Shown: in pieces, positions 24,224 to 33,466 of the stretch
Layout: each line of letters begins with the position of its first letter
How positions within the stretch are numbered: the stretch's first letter is position 1
Assembly: GCA_021205095.1 (NCBI GenBank)
Contig: JAJPYE010000063.1
Span: 1 to 37,349 of the forward strand
DNA from: Oscillospiraceae bacterium
GTDB lineage: Bacteria > Bacillota > Clostridia > Oscillospirales > Oscillospiraceae
Direction: 5' to 3'
DNA: 37,349 bases
Notes under the pieces: generated by a model
Seen by the model: only the letters and a program-made list of their open reading frames with translations
Told to the model about the DNA's origin: nothing
The model's database searches: none
Made by a program: the position numbers and the translations under genes

Positions 24224-24473
24224 TACTTTTCTCCTGGATGTTCAGCCGCCGGGCCAATGTAGTCGCCGTTGGCTGTGCAAGTACGACTGTTTTATCTGTG
24301 CAAACGACGAATGAACGGGGAATGTCGTCCGCAGCGTTTTTGATTCTGCCGGCTTTTTCCGCCTGGCTTAAATATTTCCTGGTCAGATGGGACCAGGAAG
24401 TGTTGTCCAAATCAAAGACCCCCACAATGCTTCTGTCCTCTATGGCCAGGTCTCCTCCAAGGTATAAATACAT
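24210..24473 (-). CDS. remB: RemB-like (YaaB, DUF370) small regulatory protein
   Basis: An 87-residue protein of the DUF370/RemA-RemB family. In Bacillus subtilis, remB (yaaB) lies between recF and gyrB and is named extracellular matrix regulatory protein B; RemA of the same family binds DNA. The sequence [25 protein letters not shown] and [24 protein letters not shown] fits the family. Position between recF and gyrB matches exactly. GAGGAAGAA precedes the ATG at 24473, 16 bases after recF. Role in this organism is unknown; DNA binding and control of surface or biofilm genes is inferred from the family. Confidence 0.85.
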   Translation of the reverse strand: MYLYLGGDLAIEDRSIVGVFDLDNTSWSHLTRKYLSQAEKAGRIKNAADDIPRSFVVCTDKTVVLAQPTATTLARRLNIQEKSNVRI

Positions 24474-24489
24474 TTCTTCCTCACTTCTT

Positions 24490-25590
24490 TTATTTTATCC
24501 TTCCTCTCTCCACGGAAAACACCCTGCCACCAGTTCGGCGGCTGATGTTTTCGTCCTCGCAGCAGGTGATCAGCGTTTGTCCTCCGCCAATGCGATTCAG
24601 AACAAATTCCTGCCTCGTTCCGTCCAACTCCGACAGAACGTCATCCAGCAATAAAACGGGATATTGACCCGTTTCCGCTTTAAAAATTTCCCGCTCCGCC
24701 AGCTTTATGCTTAGTGCCGCCGTTCTGGTTTGTCCCTGGGAGGCAAAGGAGCGGGCGGTCAGACCGTCGATAGTAATCTCGATGTCGTCCTTATGGGCGC
24801 CGGTGAGGCACTGCCCCGCCTCCAACTCCGCCTGACGGTGGGCCTGCTGGTGGGAAAGTATCTGCCTGTATATCTCCTCTGCCGGGGCGCGGGGGTCTGT
24901 AACGGTGCTGACGGTTTTGTATGTCATGGTCAGAACCTCTCCTCCGCCGGAAAAGTCCCGGTGTATAGGGCCTGCGGCTTTAGATAACCTGTCCACAAAG
25001 GAAGCCCGGTATCGGATCATCCGGGCGGAGCATTTGGCAAGTTCATCGGAAAACTCGTCTAAGGTATCCAACAATCTGGGCTTTTCCCGCCAATCCTTTA
25101 ATATGCGGGTTTTATTTTCATACAGGCGATTGAAATCTGAAAGAATACTCCCATAGCCTGGCCGAAGCTGACTGATGGCGGTATCCATCAGCTTTCTTCG
25201 CGCGGCGGAGCCGTCTTTAATGATGTATAGATCCTCCGGGGAAAACAGAACTGCCGTCATCAACCCTGCCAGAGAACTGGAGGTGCGCCGGGAGCCGTTC
25301 ACCGTTACCTGCCGCCGCTGACCGGGGCGGAACAGCAATCGAATGGTTTGCCTTCTTCCGCCGGAATCCACTTCCGCCAAAATGGAGGCCCAATCACATC
25401 CCTTTCCTATTAGCTCGCGGTCAAAGCGAGTGCGAAAGCTATGGGCGCCGGTCAGAAGGTATACCGCTTCCAAAAGATTTGTTTTCCCTTGGGCGTTTTT
25501 TCCCCATATGACATTAACGCCCGGCCCAAACTCCACTGTCTCCTCATCGTAGTTTCGGAACCCGGATAAGGCGATTCTCTCTACCTTCAT
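24490..25590 (-). CDS. recF: DNA replication and repair protein RecF
   Basis: Binds gapped DNA and helps load RecA at stalled forks. 366 residues from the ATG at 25590, which overlaps the dnaN stop (ATGA); the longer open frame to 25665 runs inside dnaN. SMC-like ATPase signs are present: LSGFRNYDEETVEFGPGVNVI, Walker A GKNAQGKT (30-37), signature SQGQTRTAALSIKLAE, and Walker B PVLLLDDVLSELD. The gene follows dnaN directly, without the small S4-domain gene (yaaA/rlbA) that many Firmicutes place between them. Confidence 0.95.
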   Translation of the reverse strand: MKVERIALSGFRNYDEETVEFGPGVNVIWGKNAQGKTNLLEAVYLLTGAHSFRTRFDRELIGKGCDWASILAEVDSGGRRQTIRLLFRPGQRRQVTVNGSRRTSSSLAGLMTAVLFSPEDLYIIKDGSAARRKLMDTAISQLRPGYGSILSDFNRLYENKTRILKDWREKPRLLDTLDEFSDELAKCSARMIRYRASFVDRLSKAAGPIHRDFSGGGEVLTMTYKTVSTVTDPRAPAEEIYRQILSHQQAHRQAELEAGQCLTGAHKDDIEITIDGLTARSFASQGQTRTAALSIKLAEREIFKAETGQYPVLLLDDVLSELDGTRQEFVLNRIGGGQTLITCCEDENISRRTGGRVFSVERGRIK

Positions 25591-26699
25591 ACCCCAGCTT
25601 TCAAGCGCACGGGAAGAATCATATAGGAGAAATTCTCCGTTCCGTCCGTCGGCACCACAACACACGGGGAAGCGGCGTTATTAAAACACAGCCGGATTTT
25701 ATCTGACGGGGCCGCCCTTAGCGCGTCCAGAAGATAGGCATTATTAAAGCCTATTTCCAATCCTCCGCCCTGACCGTCCACAGGACATTGATCCTCCCCC
25801 CGGCCTACGCCTGTGGTACAGAAAATCTTGATTACATTTTCTCCCAAAATCAGGCGAAGGGGATGTTTTGTCTTCTCGTCGATGATCAGAGACACGCGGC
25901 TGACAGCCTTCAAAAGCTCGTTTCGATTGGCATCCACCATAATGGAGAAATCGGACGGAATACTCTTGCGGTAATTGAGAAACTCACCTTCCAGACGACG
26001 GGTGACAAGAACCGTCTCTCCAAAGGAAAAGGATATATGTTTAGCTCCCACCGTGATTTCCAGGGACTCTTCCTCATCTCCGCACAGCTTTTCCACATCG
26101 GAAAGCGCCGTTCCCGGTACGATAAAGGAACACTCCTCCGTTTCCTGGGAGGATAATGCTTCCCTTCTCAAGGCCAAACGGAAACCATCCACTGCCACCA
26201 TGGTAATGTCTCCGCCCTTTATTTCCAGCAAAGCCCCTGTATAGACCGGGCGGCTTTCATTGGAGCTGACTGCAAAAATCGTTTGACGGATCATTTTGCT
26301 CATAACGCCCTGACCGACCGAAACAGAGTTCTCCTTATCCACAGAGGGAAGCTCAGGGTATTCTCCACTATCCGTTCCCATGATGGAAAAGTCCGCTGCT
26401 CCACAGGTTATACGGGTATTCAGCCCTTCCCCTGTGGTGATAGTGACGATGTCGTCCGGCAAACTGCGGACGATTTCTCCGAAAATCTTGGCTCCTAAGA
26501 TGATAGATCCAGGTTCTGCTACGTCTGCGGGAATTGAAGTATAGATTCCCTTTTTCAGATCATAGCCCGTCAGCTTGACCGTTTGACCCGCCTGGATTAA
26601 AATCCCCTCCAGGGCAGGGATGGGGCTTTTGGATGCAGTGCATCGGGAAACGGTTTTTACCGCTGCCTGCAAAAGATATTTCTCACAGGAAAATTTCAT
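25587..26699 (-). CDS. dnaN: DNA polymerase III sliding clamp (beta subunit)
   Basis: Ring-shaped clamp that holds the replicative polymerase on DNA. 370 residues, three repeated clamp domains; recognisable pieces include the N-terminal MKFSCEKYLLQAAVKTVSRCT, ILIQAGQTVKLTGYDLKKGI, and the C-terminal FSYMILPVRLK motif used in partner binding. AAGGAGG precedes the ATG at 26699. It lies directly after the putative origin and overlaps recF by four bases. A perfect DnaA box (TTATCCACA, 26335-26343) falls inside this gene. Confidence 0.96.
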   Translation of the reverse strand: MKFSCEKYLLQAAVKTVSRCTASKSPIPALEGILIQAGQTVKLTGYDLKKGIYTSIPADVAEPGSIILGAKIFGEIVRSLPDDIVTITTGEGLNTRITCGAADFSIMGTDSGEYPELPSVDKENSVSVGQGVMSKMIRQTIFAVSSNESRPVYTGALLEIKGGDITMVAVDGFRLALRREALSSQETEECSFIVPGTALSDVEKLCGDEEESLEITVGAKHISFSFGETVLVTRRLEGEFLNYRKSIPSDFSIMVDANRNELLKAVSRVSLIIDEKTKHPLRLILGENVIKIFCTTGVGRGEDQCPVDGQGGGLEIGFNNAYLLDALRAAPSDKIRLCFNNAASPCVVVPTDGTENFSYMILPVRLKAGV

Positions 26700-26736
26700 G
26701 TTTCCTCCTTTTTAGAAAGCAAGGTAGCTTATATTT

Positions 26737-26921
26737 TAGTAGTCGTAGTAGAGACGGTTGATTCTGTGGAAAACTGGGAAGAAGCATTGAAAAACAAGGA
26801 TTTTCGATGTTTGAAACCATGTTTATAATTTGGAGAGTTTTCAACAACTTCCAATTTGAAAAGAATTTTCCACATTTAAAAACAGAATGGATTTCCACGA
26901 TCCACAGAAAAATGTGGAAAA
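26737..26921 (-). other. oriC: Putative replication origin (oriC) in the dnaA-dnaN spacer
   Basis: The 223-base dnaA-dnaN spacer holds DnaA boxes TTTTCCACA at 26866-26874 (plus), 26913-26921 (minus) and 26765-26773 (minus), plus a 7/9 match CGATCCACA at 26898-26906. The last minus-strand box is followed, ten bases on, by a trio-like tract, on the plus strand TAGTAGTCGTAGTAGAGA (26737-26754), and then an AT-rich stretch before dnaN. Box, spacer, trios and AT-rich DNA in this order match the basal unwinding element described for Bacillus oriC. The gene context (dnaA and dnaN on either side) supports it. The boxes seen are one mismatch from the TTATCCACA consensus. Confidence 0.75.
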
Positions 26922-26922
26922 A

Positions 26923-28233
26923 TTATTGACCGCGGGAATTGAGGTTGGCGGAGATTTCCCGTACAGAGGCGGCGGTATCCGAGTCTGTCTTGATAAGCTC
27001 CTCCACTTTGCGGATGGAGGACAGAACTGTGGAGTGATTGCGGTGATCGAAAAGCTCGCCAATATCCACCAGAGAGAGGTTAGTCAGGCTGCGAATCAGA
27101 TACATGGCTACCTGACGGGCCATAGCGGTGTTTTTAGACCGGCGCTGACCGCGAATGTCTGATTCCTCAATGCCGAAGAATCGGGCAGTTTCCGCAATAA
27201 TGGCGTCCGGCGTGGGAATATAAAGTCCCGTACGGATTACGTCCTTGATGGCCCGCTTCACGCTGGTGATGCTGATGGAATCGTCCATAATATCCCGGTA
27301 GGCGGTCAGCCGGTGAACCACGCCCTCGATCTGGCGAATGTTGTTGGTGAGGTTTTCCGCAATATAGTCTACCACCTCGTCTGACAATACGAGGCCCAGA
27401 CCTTGTCCTTTGTTGCGAATGATGGCCATACGCGTTTCCAGATCCGGGGGCTGAATGTCCGCCATAAGACCGCCTTCAAAGCGGGTACGCAGGCGGTCTT
27501 CCAGCTTTACCATCTCAAGAGGAGGCCGGTCGGAGGTGATAACGATCTGATGTCCCGCCTCGTAGATGTTGTTGAAGGTATGGAAGAACTCCTCCTGCAC
27601 AGCGATTTTTCCGGCGATAAACTGAATATCGTCTACCAAAAATAAGTCTACGTTGCGATAGCGCTGCCGGAACTGCTCTTGAGTGGCTTCCCGCAGAGAG
27701 GTTATCATTTGGTTGGTAAATTCGTCGCCCTTGACATAACCGATTTTAACAGAGGGATTTCTTTCCCGTATAGCCTGGCCGATGGCCAGCAGCAGATGGG
27801 TCTTACCCAGGCCGGAATTTCCGTAGATGAAAAGAGGGTTGTATACGGTTCCCGGATTTTCCGATACGGCCACGGCGGCAGCGTGGGCGAATTTATTGGA
27901 CTGGCCCACGATGAAGCGGTCGAAGGTGTAGGCGGCGGCCTCCGGCAGATTGTCGTCCGGCGCTTCCCGGCGGTACTCGTCCAGCTCGTCTCCTACCAGA
28001 ACCAGAATGTCAAACTCACAGGCGAAAAGATCTGTCAGAGCATCCCGAATGGTTTGGCCAAACCGTTGAAGAATAATATTACGTTTGAAATCGGATGAGG
28101 TTTGCAGTACTAGCCGCTTTTCTCCCAATTCTATGGGCTGGCAATCAGAAAACCAGGTGTTTATCGCCGTGGGCGTAAGCTGGCTGGACAGCTTGTCCAT
28201 AATGCTTTGCCATATATCGTCTAAGGAATTCAT
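26923..28233 (-). CDS. dnaA: Chromosomal replication initiator protein DnaA
   Basis: AAA+ protein that binds DnaA boxes and opens the origin. 436 residues. Domain I (about 1-80) starts LDDIWQSIMDKLSSQLTPTAINTWF; domain II is a very short linker (about 81-95). Domain III begins YTFDRFIVGQSNKFAHAAAVAV, with Walker A GNSGLGKT (138-145), Walker B LFLVDDIQFI and sensor residues in TSDRPP. Domain IV has the DNA-binding signature DHRNHSTVLSSIRKVEE. AGGAGA lies before the ATG at 28233. The promoter seen at 28271-28299 fits. First gene of the dnaA-dnaN-recF-remB-gyrB-gyrA-rnhA series. Confidence 0.98.
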   Translation of the reverse strand: MNSLDDIWQSIMDKLSSQLTPTAINTWFSDCQPIELGEKRLVLQTSSDFKRNIILQRFGQTIRDALTDLFACEFDILVLVGDELDEYRREAPDDNLPEAAAYTFDRFIVGQSNKFAHAAAVAVSENPGTVYNPLFIYGNSGLGKTHLLLAIGQAIRERNPSVKIGYVKGDEFTNQMITSLREATQEQFRQRYRNVDLFLVDDIQFIAGKIAVQEEFFHTFNNIYEAGHQIVITSDRPPLEMVKLEDRLRTRFEGGLMADIQPPDLETRMAIIRNKGQGLGLVLSDEVVDYIAENLTNNIRQIEGVVHRLTAYRDIMDDSISITSVKRAIKDVIRTGLYIPTPDAIIAETARFFGIEESDIRGQRRSKNTAMARQVAMYLIRSLTNLSLVDIGELFDHRNHSTVLSSIRKVEELIKTDSDTAASVREISANLNSRGQ

Positions 28234-28270
28234 GGGCTCTCCTGTCCTTGCTTTGTCTTTTTAACAATGT

Positions 28271-28299
28271 ATTATACCATTTTTCAGCCCCAAATACAA
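28271..28299 (-). promoter_or_regulatory. Probable dnaA promoter
   Basis: On the minus strand TATAAT (28276-28271) is preceded by TG one base away (extended -10) and, after 17 bases, by TTGTAT (28299-28294), a half-matching -35. Transcription would start near 28264, about 30 bases before the dnaA ATG. Confidence 0.6.
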
Positions 28300-28333
28300 T
28301 ATATAAATATATGATAAAACTGTAAGGTAATTT

Positions 28334-28368
28334 TTATCCCGGTGGAAAAAAGGGTTGCACCGGGATAA
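28334..28368. repeat. Perfect 11-bp inverted repeat in the dnaA-mfd divergent region
   Basis: TTATCCCGGTG (28334-28344) and CACCGGGATAA (28358-28368) flank a 13-base purine-rich loop. There is no T-run in either direction. It lies 35 bases upstream of the dnaA -35 box and 43 bases before the mfd start, so it could be an operator for both genes or a leader hairpin. The ATCCCGG core recalls the hairpin after cysS. Confidence 0.75.
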
Positions 28369-28411
28369 GGGATGGATTAAAATAAAGGGAAGCGTAGCTG
28401 AGGTAATATAT

Positions 28412-31400
28412 GTGAAAATTATATCAGAATCTATATTGGAAAATAAAAGTCTTGCCCCCCTCCCGGAAGCCATCGAGGGGGGACGTTTGCCTGCCCTGAT
28501 TTCCGGCCTTGGACCGGTTCATCGGGCGAACTTGGGAGCGGCTCTGACGGAGAAAACAGGAAGACCTTTGTGGGTGCTGGCTCCTGACGATACGGCGGCG
28601 GATAGCATTGCCGGAGACTTGCGTGGCTTTTTGGGTCAGCCGGTGTCTGTGCTGACAGGAAGGGATTTCTCCTTTTATGACATGGAAAGCGTATCCCGCC
28701 AGGGGGAACAGCGGCGACTGAAAATACTGGATAGCCTGGCGGGAAGTGATACCGCTCCGATGGTTTGCACCGTGGCGGCGCTGCTACAAAGAACCATTCC
28801 CCCTGCGGCGCTGCGCCGGGCCAGCTTTTCCCTGAAGGCCGGAGACAATCTTCCCATGGAGGATGGAATAGATCACCTGCTCCGCCTTGGCTATCGACCG
28901 GCGGAGCAGGTGGAGGGACCAGGTCAGTTTGCCCGCCGGGGAGGTATTCTGGATGTGTGGCCGGGAGGCGGGGAGTCTCCGGCCCGTATCGAGTTTTGGG
29001 GAGATGAAATAGACAGCCTTCATAGCTTTGACCCGGACAGTCAGCGGCGCACGGGAAATCTGAAAGAACTGCGGCTTATTTCCGCGGCGGAAGCGCTTCC
29101 CTCTCTGATGGAGGGAGGCCCGTCCGCTCTGGCGGAAAAGCTTTTAGAGATAGAGAAGCGACTGAACCGAAACGCCGTAAAATTCGATGTGGAAAAGCTT
29201 CGCCGCAGTCTTCGGGCAGACGGGGAGACCCTGGAAAATAGCCAAAGTCTTCCTGCGGCGGATAAGTACATGGAGCTTATATATCCTGTCTTTGCCACAG
29301 CGCTGGATTATATTCCGGCCGATGCGCTGGTGCTGATGGATCAGCCGGGAAAATGCGCGCAGCAGGCCAGAAGCTATTTAAAGCAGGCGGGAGAGGATCT
29401 GCGGCTCCTGATCGAAGGCGGCGTATTGCCCGGAAGGCTGGGGAAATTTTACCTGTCCTGGGAGGAGGCGCTGTCCCGGCTGGAGGATTATCCCGTGGTG
29501 ATGGCGGACGCATTCACCGTGGGAAGCTATCCCATGCAGCCTAAAACCATTATGGCCATTTCGGCAAAGCAGCTTCCCTCCTACGCCGGCAGCGGACAAA
29601 CCGCCGCCGGGGATGTGCGCCGCTGGCTGGAGGAGGGATACCGATGCGTGGTGCTGGCGGGGGACAGCCGTCGGGCGCAGGCTATGGAAGAGCTTCTCCG
29701 TCAGGAGGAGGTGGGCCGCATATACCGGGAGAGCGAGCTTTCCAAGCTCCCGGAGCCGGGCTGCTGCGCCGTGGCGGTGGGAAACCTGTCCTCCGGTTTT
29801 GAATACCCGCAGATAAAGCTGGCTGTGCTGGCAGATACGCAGATCATGAAAACCGGCCTGCGCACCGCAAAGCGAAAGCGAGCGCTGCCCGCCGGGGCGA
29901 GACTTGGCTCCTATGAGGATCTGTCCGTGGGGGATTTGGTTGTCCATGAAAACTACGGCATAGGCCGCTTCGCCGGAATCGTGAAAATGAAAACGGACGG
30001 GGTGGAGAAGGATTATGTAAAAATCTGCTACGCCGGAACGGACAGCATTTATGTCCCGGCCACCCAGCTCGACATGGTGACGAAATACATCGGTGCAGGG
30101 GAGGATACCCCTGTAAAGTTATCCCGTCTGGGAGGCGGGGATTGGAACCGGGCCAGAACCAAGGCCAAGGCCGCCACCAAGGAGATGGCGGGGGAGCTGA
30201 TAGCGCTTTATGCCGCCCGGCAGCGGACGCCGGGCCACGCTTTCGGCCCGGACACCCCCTGGCAACGGGAGTTTGAGGACGCCTTTGAGTACAACGAGAC
30301 CGGCGACCAGCTCCGCTGCACGGAGGAGGTCAAGCGGGACATGGAAAAGCCCGTTCCCATGGATCGGCTTCTGTGCGGAGACGTGGGCTACGGAAAGACG
30401 GAGGTGGCCCTGCGGGCAGTGATGAAGTGCGTGCTGGACGGTTATCAGGCGGCTATTTTGGTACCTACCACCGTGCTGGCTCAGCAGCATTACCAAACGG
30501 CGGTCAGCCGGTTTTTCGGCTTTCCCGTAAAAATCGGCGTACTGTCCCGCTTTACTACCGCCGCCCAGATGAAGACCACCCTTCAGGAACTGGAGAACGG
30601 GGCCTGCGACATTGTTATTGGCACGCATCGGCTTTTGCAGAAGGACGTGAAATTCAAAAAGCTGGGCCTTCTGGTGGTGGACGAGGAGCAGCGCTTTGGC
30701 GTCAGTCATAAGGAGCATATTAAGGAAATGGCAAAGCAGGTGGATGTGCTGACCCTGTCCGCCACGCCCATACCGCGAACGCTGAATATGGCCCTGTCCG
30801 GCCTGCGGGATATGTCCACACTGGAGGAGCCGCCCCATGATCGGCTGCCGGTGCAGACCTATGTGATGGAGCATGACTGGGGCGTATTGTGCGACGCCAT
30901 CCGCCGGGAAATCGCAAGAGGCGGTCAGGTATACTATCTGCACAATCGGGTGGACAGCATTACCCGCACCGCCGCGAAGATATTGGAGCTTCTGCCGGAC
31001 ATATCTGTGGATGTGGCCCATGGCCGCATGGACGAGGCGGAGCTGTCCGCCGCCATGGATAAGGTAATCCAGGGCCAGACCCAGGTACTGGTATGTACCA
31101 CCATCATCGAGACGGGCATCGACATTCCCAACGTAAATACCCTGATCATTGAGGATGCGGATAAAATGGGCCTGGCCCAGCTCCATCAGATCCGGGGCCG
31201 GGTAGGCCGCTCCGCCCGAAGGGCCTGCGCCTATTTGACCTATCGGAAGGATAAGGTGCTGACGGAAATTGCGGAAAAACGACTGGAGGCCATTCGGGAG
31301 TTTGCGGAATTCAATTCGGGCTTCCGCATTGCCATGCGGGATTTGGAAATCCGCGGCGCGGGAAATGTGCTAGGCTCGGAGCAATCCGGCCATATGATCG

Positions 31401-31924
31401 ACGTAGGATACGATATGTATTTAAAGCTGCTGGAGGAGGCGGTGCTGGAAGAGAAGGGGGAGCCGGTTCCCACCCGGACGGACTGCTCCGCTGATCTGGC
31501 TGTAAACGCCAACATCCCTGAGTCGTACATAAAAAGCGCTGCGCAGCGAGTGGACATATACCGGCGCATCGCCCTGATTCGAACAGAGGAAGAAGCGGAC
31601 GACATTACCGACGAGCTGTGCGACCGTTTCGGCGATCCTCCTTCGGCAGTGAACGCGCTGATACAGGTGGCCCTCCTTCGGGGAGAGGCCACGACGGCGG
31701 GTATATCGGATATATCCCAAAAGAGCGGCGTGGTGCGCTTTATCTTTTCGCAGTTTGATTTTGAACGGATCAGCGAGCTTTACAGTCAGTCAAAGTGGAA
31801 GGGCCGCATCAAGGTGGAGGCAGGAAGCAAGCCCGCCGTCAGCATGAAGCTGAGATCCAGCCGCCGGATTTTGGAAGAGGCCAGAGAATTTGTCAGTGAA
31901 TATAAATCGACGGGGAAGGAATAA
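28412..31924 (+). CDS. mfd: Transcription-repair coupling factor
   Basis: DNA translocase that removes stalled RNA polymerase and recruits the UvrABC repair machinery. With the GTG start at 28412 (after GAGGT) it has 1170 residues, the usual size; a TTG at 28355 lies inside a hairpin and was not used. The UvrB-like N-terminal part has [11 protein letters not shown] and [14 protein letters not shown]. The RNA polymerase-interacting domain begins [20 protein letters not shown] (about 505). The helicase core has Walker A GDVGYGKT (Lys near 662), the DEEQ box [23 protein letters not shown] and QIRGRVGRS. The C-terminal TRCF domain is complete. It diverges from dnaA, an unusual neighbour for the origin. 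Confidence 0.96.
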   Translation: MKIISESILENKSLAPLPEAIEGGRLPALISGLGPVHRANLGAALTEKTGRPLWVLAPDDTAADSIAGDLRGFLGQPVSVLTGRDFSFYDMESVSRQGEQRRLKILDSLAGSDTAPMVCTVAALLQRTIPPAALRRASFSLKAGDNLPMEDGIDHLLRLGYRPAEQVEGPGQFARRGGILDVWPGGGESPARIEFWGDEIDSLHSFDPDSQRRTGNLKELRLISAAEALPSLMEGGPSALAEKLLEIEKRLNRNAVKFDVEKLRRSLRADGETLENSQSLPAADKYMELIYPVFATALDYIPADALVLMDQPGKCAQQARSYLKQAGEDLRLLIEGGVLPGRLGKFYLSWEEALSRLEDYPVVMADAFTVGSYPMQPKTIMAISAKQLPSYAGSGQTAAGDVRRWLEEGYRCVVLAGDSRRAQAMEELLRQEEVGRIYRESELSKLPEPGCCAVAVGNLSSGFEYPQIKLAVLADTQIMKTGLRTAKRKRALPAGARLGSYEDLSVGDLVVHENYGIGRFAGIVKMKTDGVEKDYVKICYAGTDSIYVPATQLDMVTKYIGAGEDTPVKLSRLGGGDWNRARTKAKAATKEMAGELIALYAARQRTPGHAFGPDTPWQREFEDAFEYNETGDQLRCTEEVKRDMEKPVPMDRLLCGDVGYGKTEVALRAVMKCVLDGYQAAILVPTTVLAQQHYQTAVSRFFGFPVKIGVLSRFTTAAQMKTTLQELENGACDIVIGTHRLLQKDVKFKKLGLLVVDEEQRFGVSHKEHIKEMAKQVDVLTLSATPIPRTLNMALSGLRDMSTLEEPPHDRLPVQTYVMEHDWGVLCDAIRREIARGGQVYYLHNRVDSITRTAAKILELLPDISVDVAHGRMDEAELSAAMDKVIQGQTQVLVCTTIIETGIDIPNVNTLIIEDADKMGLAQLHQIRGRVGRSARRACAYLTYRKDKVLTEIAEKRLEAIREFAEFNSGFRIAMRDLEIRGAGNVLGSEQSGHMIDVGYDMYLKLLEEAVLEEKGEPVPTRTDCSADLAVNANIPESYIKSAAQRVDIYRRIALIRTEEEADDITDELCDRFGDPPSAVNALIQVALLRGEATTAGISDISQKSGVVRFIFSQFDFERISELYSQSKWKGRIKVEAGSKPAVSMKLRSSRRILEEAREFVSEYKSTGKE

Positions 31925-31961
31925 TTCACAAATTATCAATACACGCAGAACATAAAAGGAT

Positions 31962-32015
31962 TATAATAAAGTCAATTTGAGGCTTATGCAGACGGGTTAG
32001 CCTTCTGCATAAGCC
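31962..32015 (+). promoter_or_regulatory. Possible promoter and 5' hairpin before the foldase-like lipoprotein
   Basis: A perfect TATAAT (31962-31967) has no good -35 (ATACAC at 17 bases). Right after the expected transcription start comes a perfect 12-base inverted repeat, GGCTTATGCAGA (31981-31992) with 32004-32015, loop 11 bases. The hairpin has no T-run and sits 21 bases before the ATG, so it may act as a 5' stabiliser or as a processing site on a transcript from mfd. Confidence 0.45.
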
Positions 32016-32036
32016 CAACGATAAGGAAAAGAAGCA

Positions 32037-33401
32037 ATGAAACGCAACAAAAAATGGACGGCTATCCTGGCGGCGGCTCTTGCGCTGATTATGGCCCTGG
32101 CCGGGTGCAGCACTACCACGGTGGAGGCCTATACCGTTACAGGCGATACGGCGGAGACCACAACGGAAAGCCTGGACTTTGAAGCTGCCTATAACTATTA
32201 TGACCCGGATACGGTCATTTTTTATGTGGACAGCACCGGCGTTACCTGGCAGGAGCTGTTCTATGAAATCATGTATTATACTGCTTATATTGAATATCAG
32301 GAGGGTACGGAGATCACAAGCTGGTCTGACGTATGCTCTCTGTTCACGGATTCCGACGGAAACTACTACACCTATGGCGCGGTAGTGCTGCAAAACGCGA
32401 TCACCGTCCTGGAGCAGTATCACATCGTTTACGATCATCTGACGGCTGAGGGCGTCACCCTTGGAAAGGACGCTCTGGACAGCATTGAGGCCCTCCGGGA
32501 GCAGGTCATTGAGGAGAGCTTCGATGGGGACGAGGATGCGTTCTATGACTATCTTGACAGTATGTACTGCACCGAGGAGCTGTGGAACTGGTTCAACGAG
32601 GTGGACGCTATGTATGCCTATGACGGCTTCGATACCCTGTATGGAGAATTTGGCAGCGATCTGTCCGATGAGGACGTAATGGCCTACGCTGCCGGAGATG
32701 AGGACGGCACCTGGACGCAGTATGTTCAGATAAAGCAGATATATCTCTACACTGAGGAGGAGACCGAGGAGACGGAGGACGCTGAGGAGACCGTTGAGGA
32801 TACGGCAGAGACCGAAGAAACTGAGATTGTCGAGGATACCGCCGGAGAAGAGGCGGACGCCACAGAGGAGGCCGCCACAGAAGAGGCTTCGGCAGAAACC
32901 GCTACAGAGGCGTCCGGCGAGAGCGGAACCGTGGATACTATTTTGGCCGCGCTAAACGAGGCGGAGGACGTGGACGCCGCCTTTGACGAGCTTTACAGCC
33001 AGTATAACGAGAACGCAGATCTCGATCCCTATCAGAGCGTCGGCGGCTGGTGCCTCTATGAGGGCGACACGGAGGACGAGATCTATCAGGCTGCCCTGGA
33101 GCTGGGCGACTATGAGTATACGGTGGTGTCCATCGATGGGGCGGACGTAATCGTTATGAGCGTTCCCATCGACCCGGACGCAGGCGTTTATTATGATTCC
33201 AGCACCGGCACCATGTACACCCTGCGGTATTACGCCGCCTGGCAAAACTATTCCGACCTGATTAACGGAGACGACGGCTGGATCGCCAGCGCCGAGGCTG
33301 ACTGGGCCGACGGCTTTGACAGCTTTAGCCTGTCCACCGTCTTTGCCGAAGCCGCTGCCGCTGCCGCGACAGAGGACGCGTCAGAGACCGACGAGGGATA
33401 A
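32037..33401 (+). CDS. PrsA/SurA-like lipoprotein with acidic insert
   Basis: A 454-residue lipoprotein: signal and lipobox LAGC with Cys24. Residues about 50-230 resemble the helical chaperone part of PrsA/SurA proteins (VIFYVDSTGVTWQELFYEI, then long helices). A parvulin-like domain seems to begin at VQIKQIYLYTEE (about 232) and to continue after an insert with VDTILAALNEAEDVDAAFDEL, GGWCLYEGDTEDEIYQAAL and YTVVSIDGADVIVMSVPID. The insert, about residues 239-298, is almost only Glu, Asp, Thr and Ala. The canonical active-site residues of parvulins are not obvious, so it may be a chaperone without isomerase activity. It follows mfd by 112 bases; a PrsA-like gene after mfd is, I believe, common in Clostridia. 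The C-terminus is Ala/Asp/Glu-rich. Confidence 0.72.
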   Translation: MKRNKKWTAILAAALALIMALAGCSTTTVEAYTVTGDTAETTTESLDFEAAYNYYDPDTVIFYVDSTGVTWQELFYEIMYYTAYIEYQEGTEITSWSDVCSLFTDSDGNYYTYGAVVLQNAITVLEQYHIVYDHLTAEGVTLGKDALDSIEALREQVIEESFDGDEDAFYDYLDSMYCTEELWNWFNEVDAMYAYDGFDTLYGEFGSDLSDEDVMAYAAGDEDGTWTQYVQIKQIYLYTEEETEETEDAEETVEDTAETEETEIVEDTAGEEADATEEAATEEASAETATEASGESGTVDTILAALNEAEDVDAAFDELYSQYNENADLDPYQSVGGWCLYEGDTEDEIYQAALELGDYEYTVVSIDGADVIVMSVPIDPDAGVYYDSSTGTMYTLRYYAAWQNYSDLINGDDGWIASAEADWADGFDSFSLSTVFAEAAAAAATEDASETDEG

Positions 33402-33426
33402 AAGCCAGATTCAGTGAATAACAGGA

Positions 33427-33461
33427 AAGAGCTGCACCGAAATTTTTTCGGTGCGGCTCTT
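33427..33461. terminator. Bidirectional terminator between the lipoprotein and the germination operon
   Basis: A 16-base stem (33427-33442 with 33446-33461, one G:T pair, loop TTT) lies between two converging genes, 25 bases after the lipoprotein stop and just after the gerB-type gene's end on the other strand. Trailing T content is only moderate on both sides (CTCTTCTACTTATT and TCCTGTTATT). Confidence 0.8.
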
Positions 33462-33466
33462 CTCTT

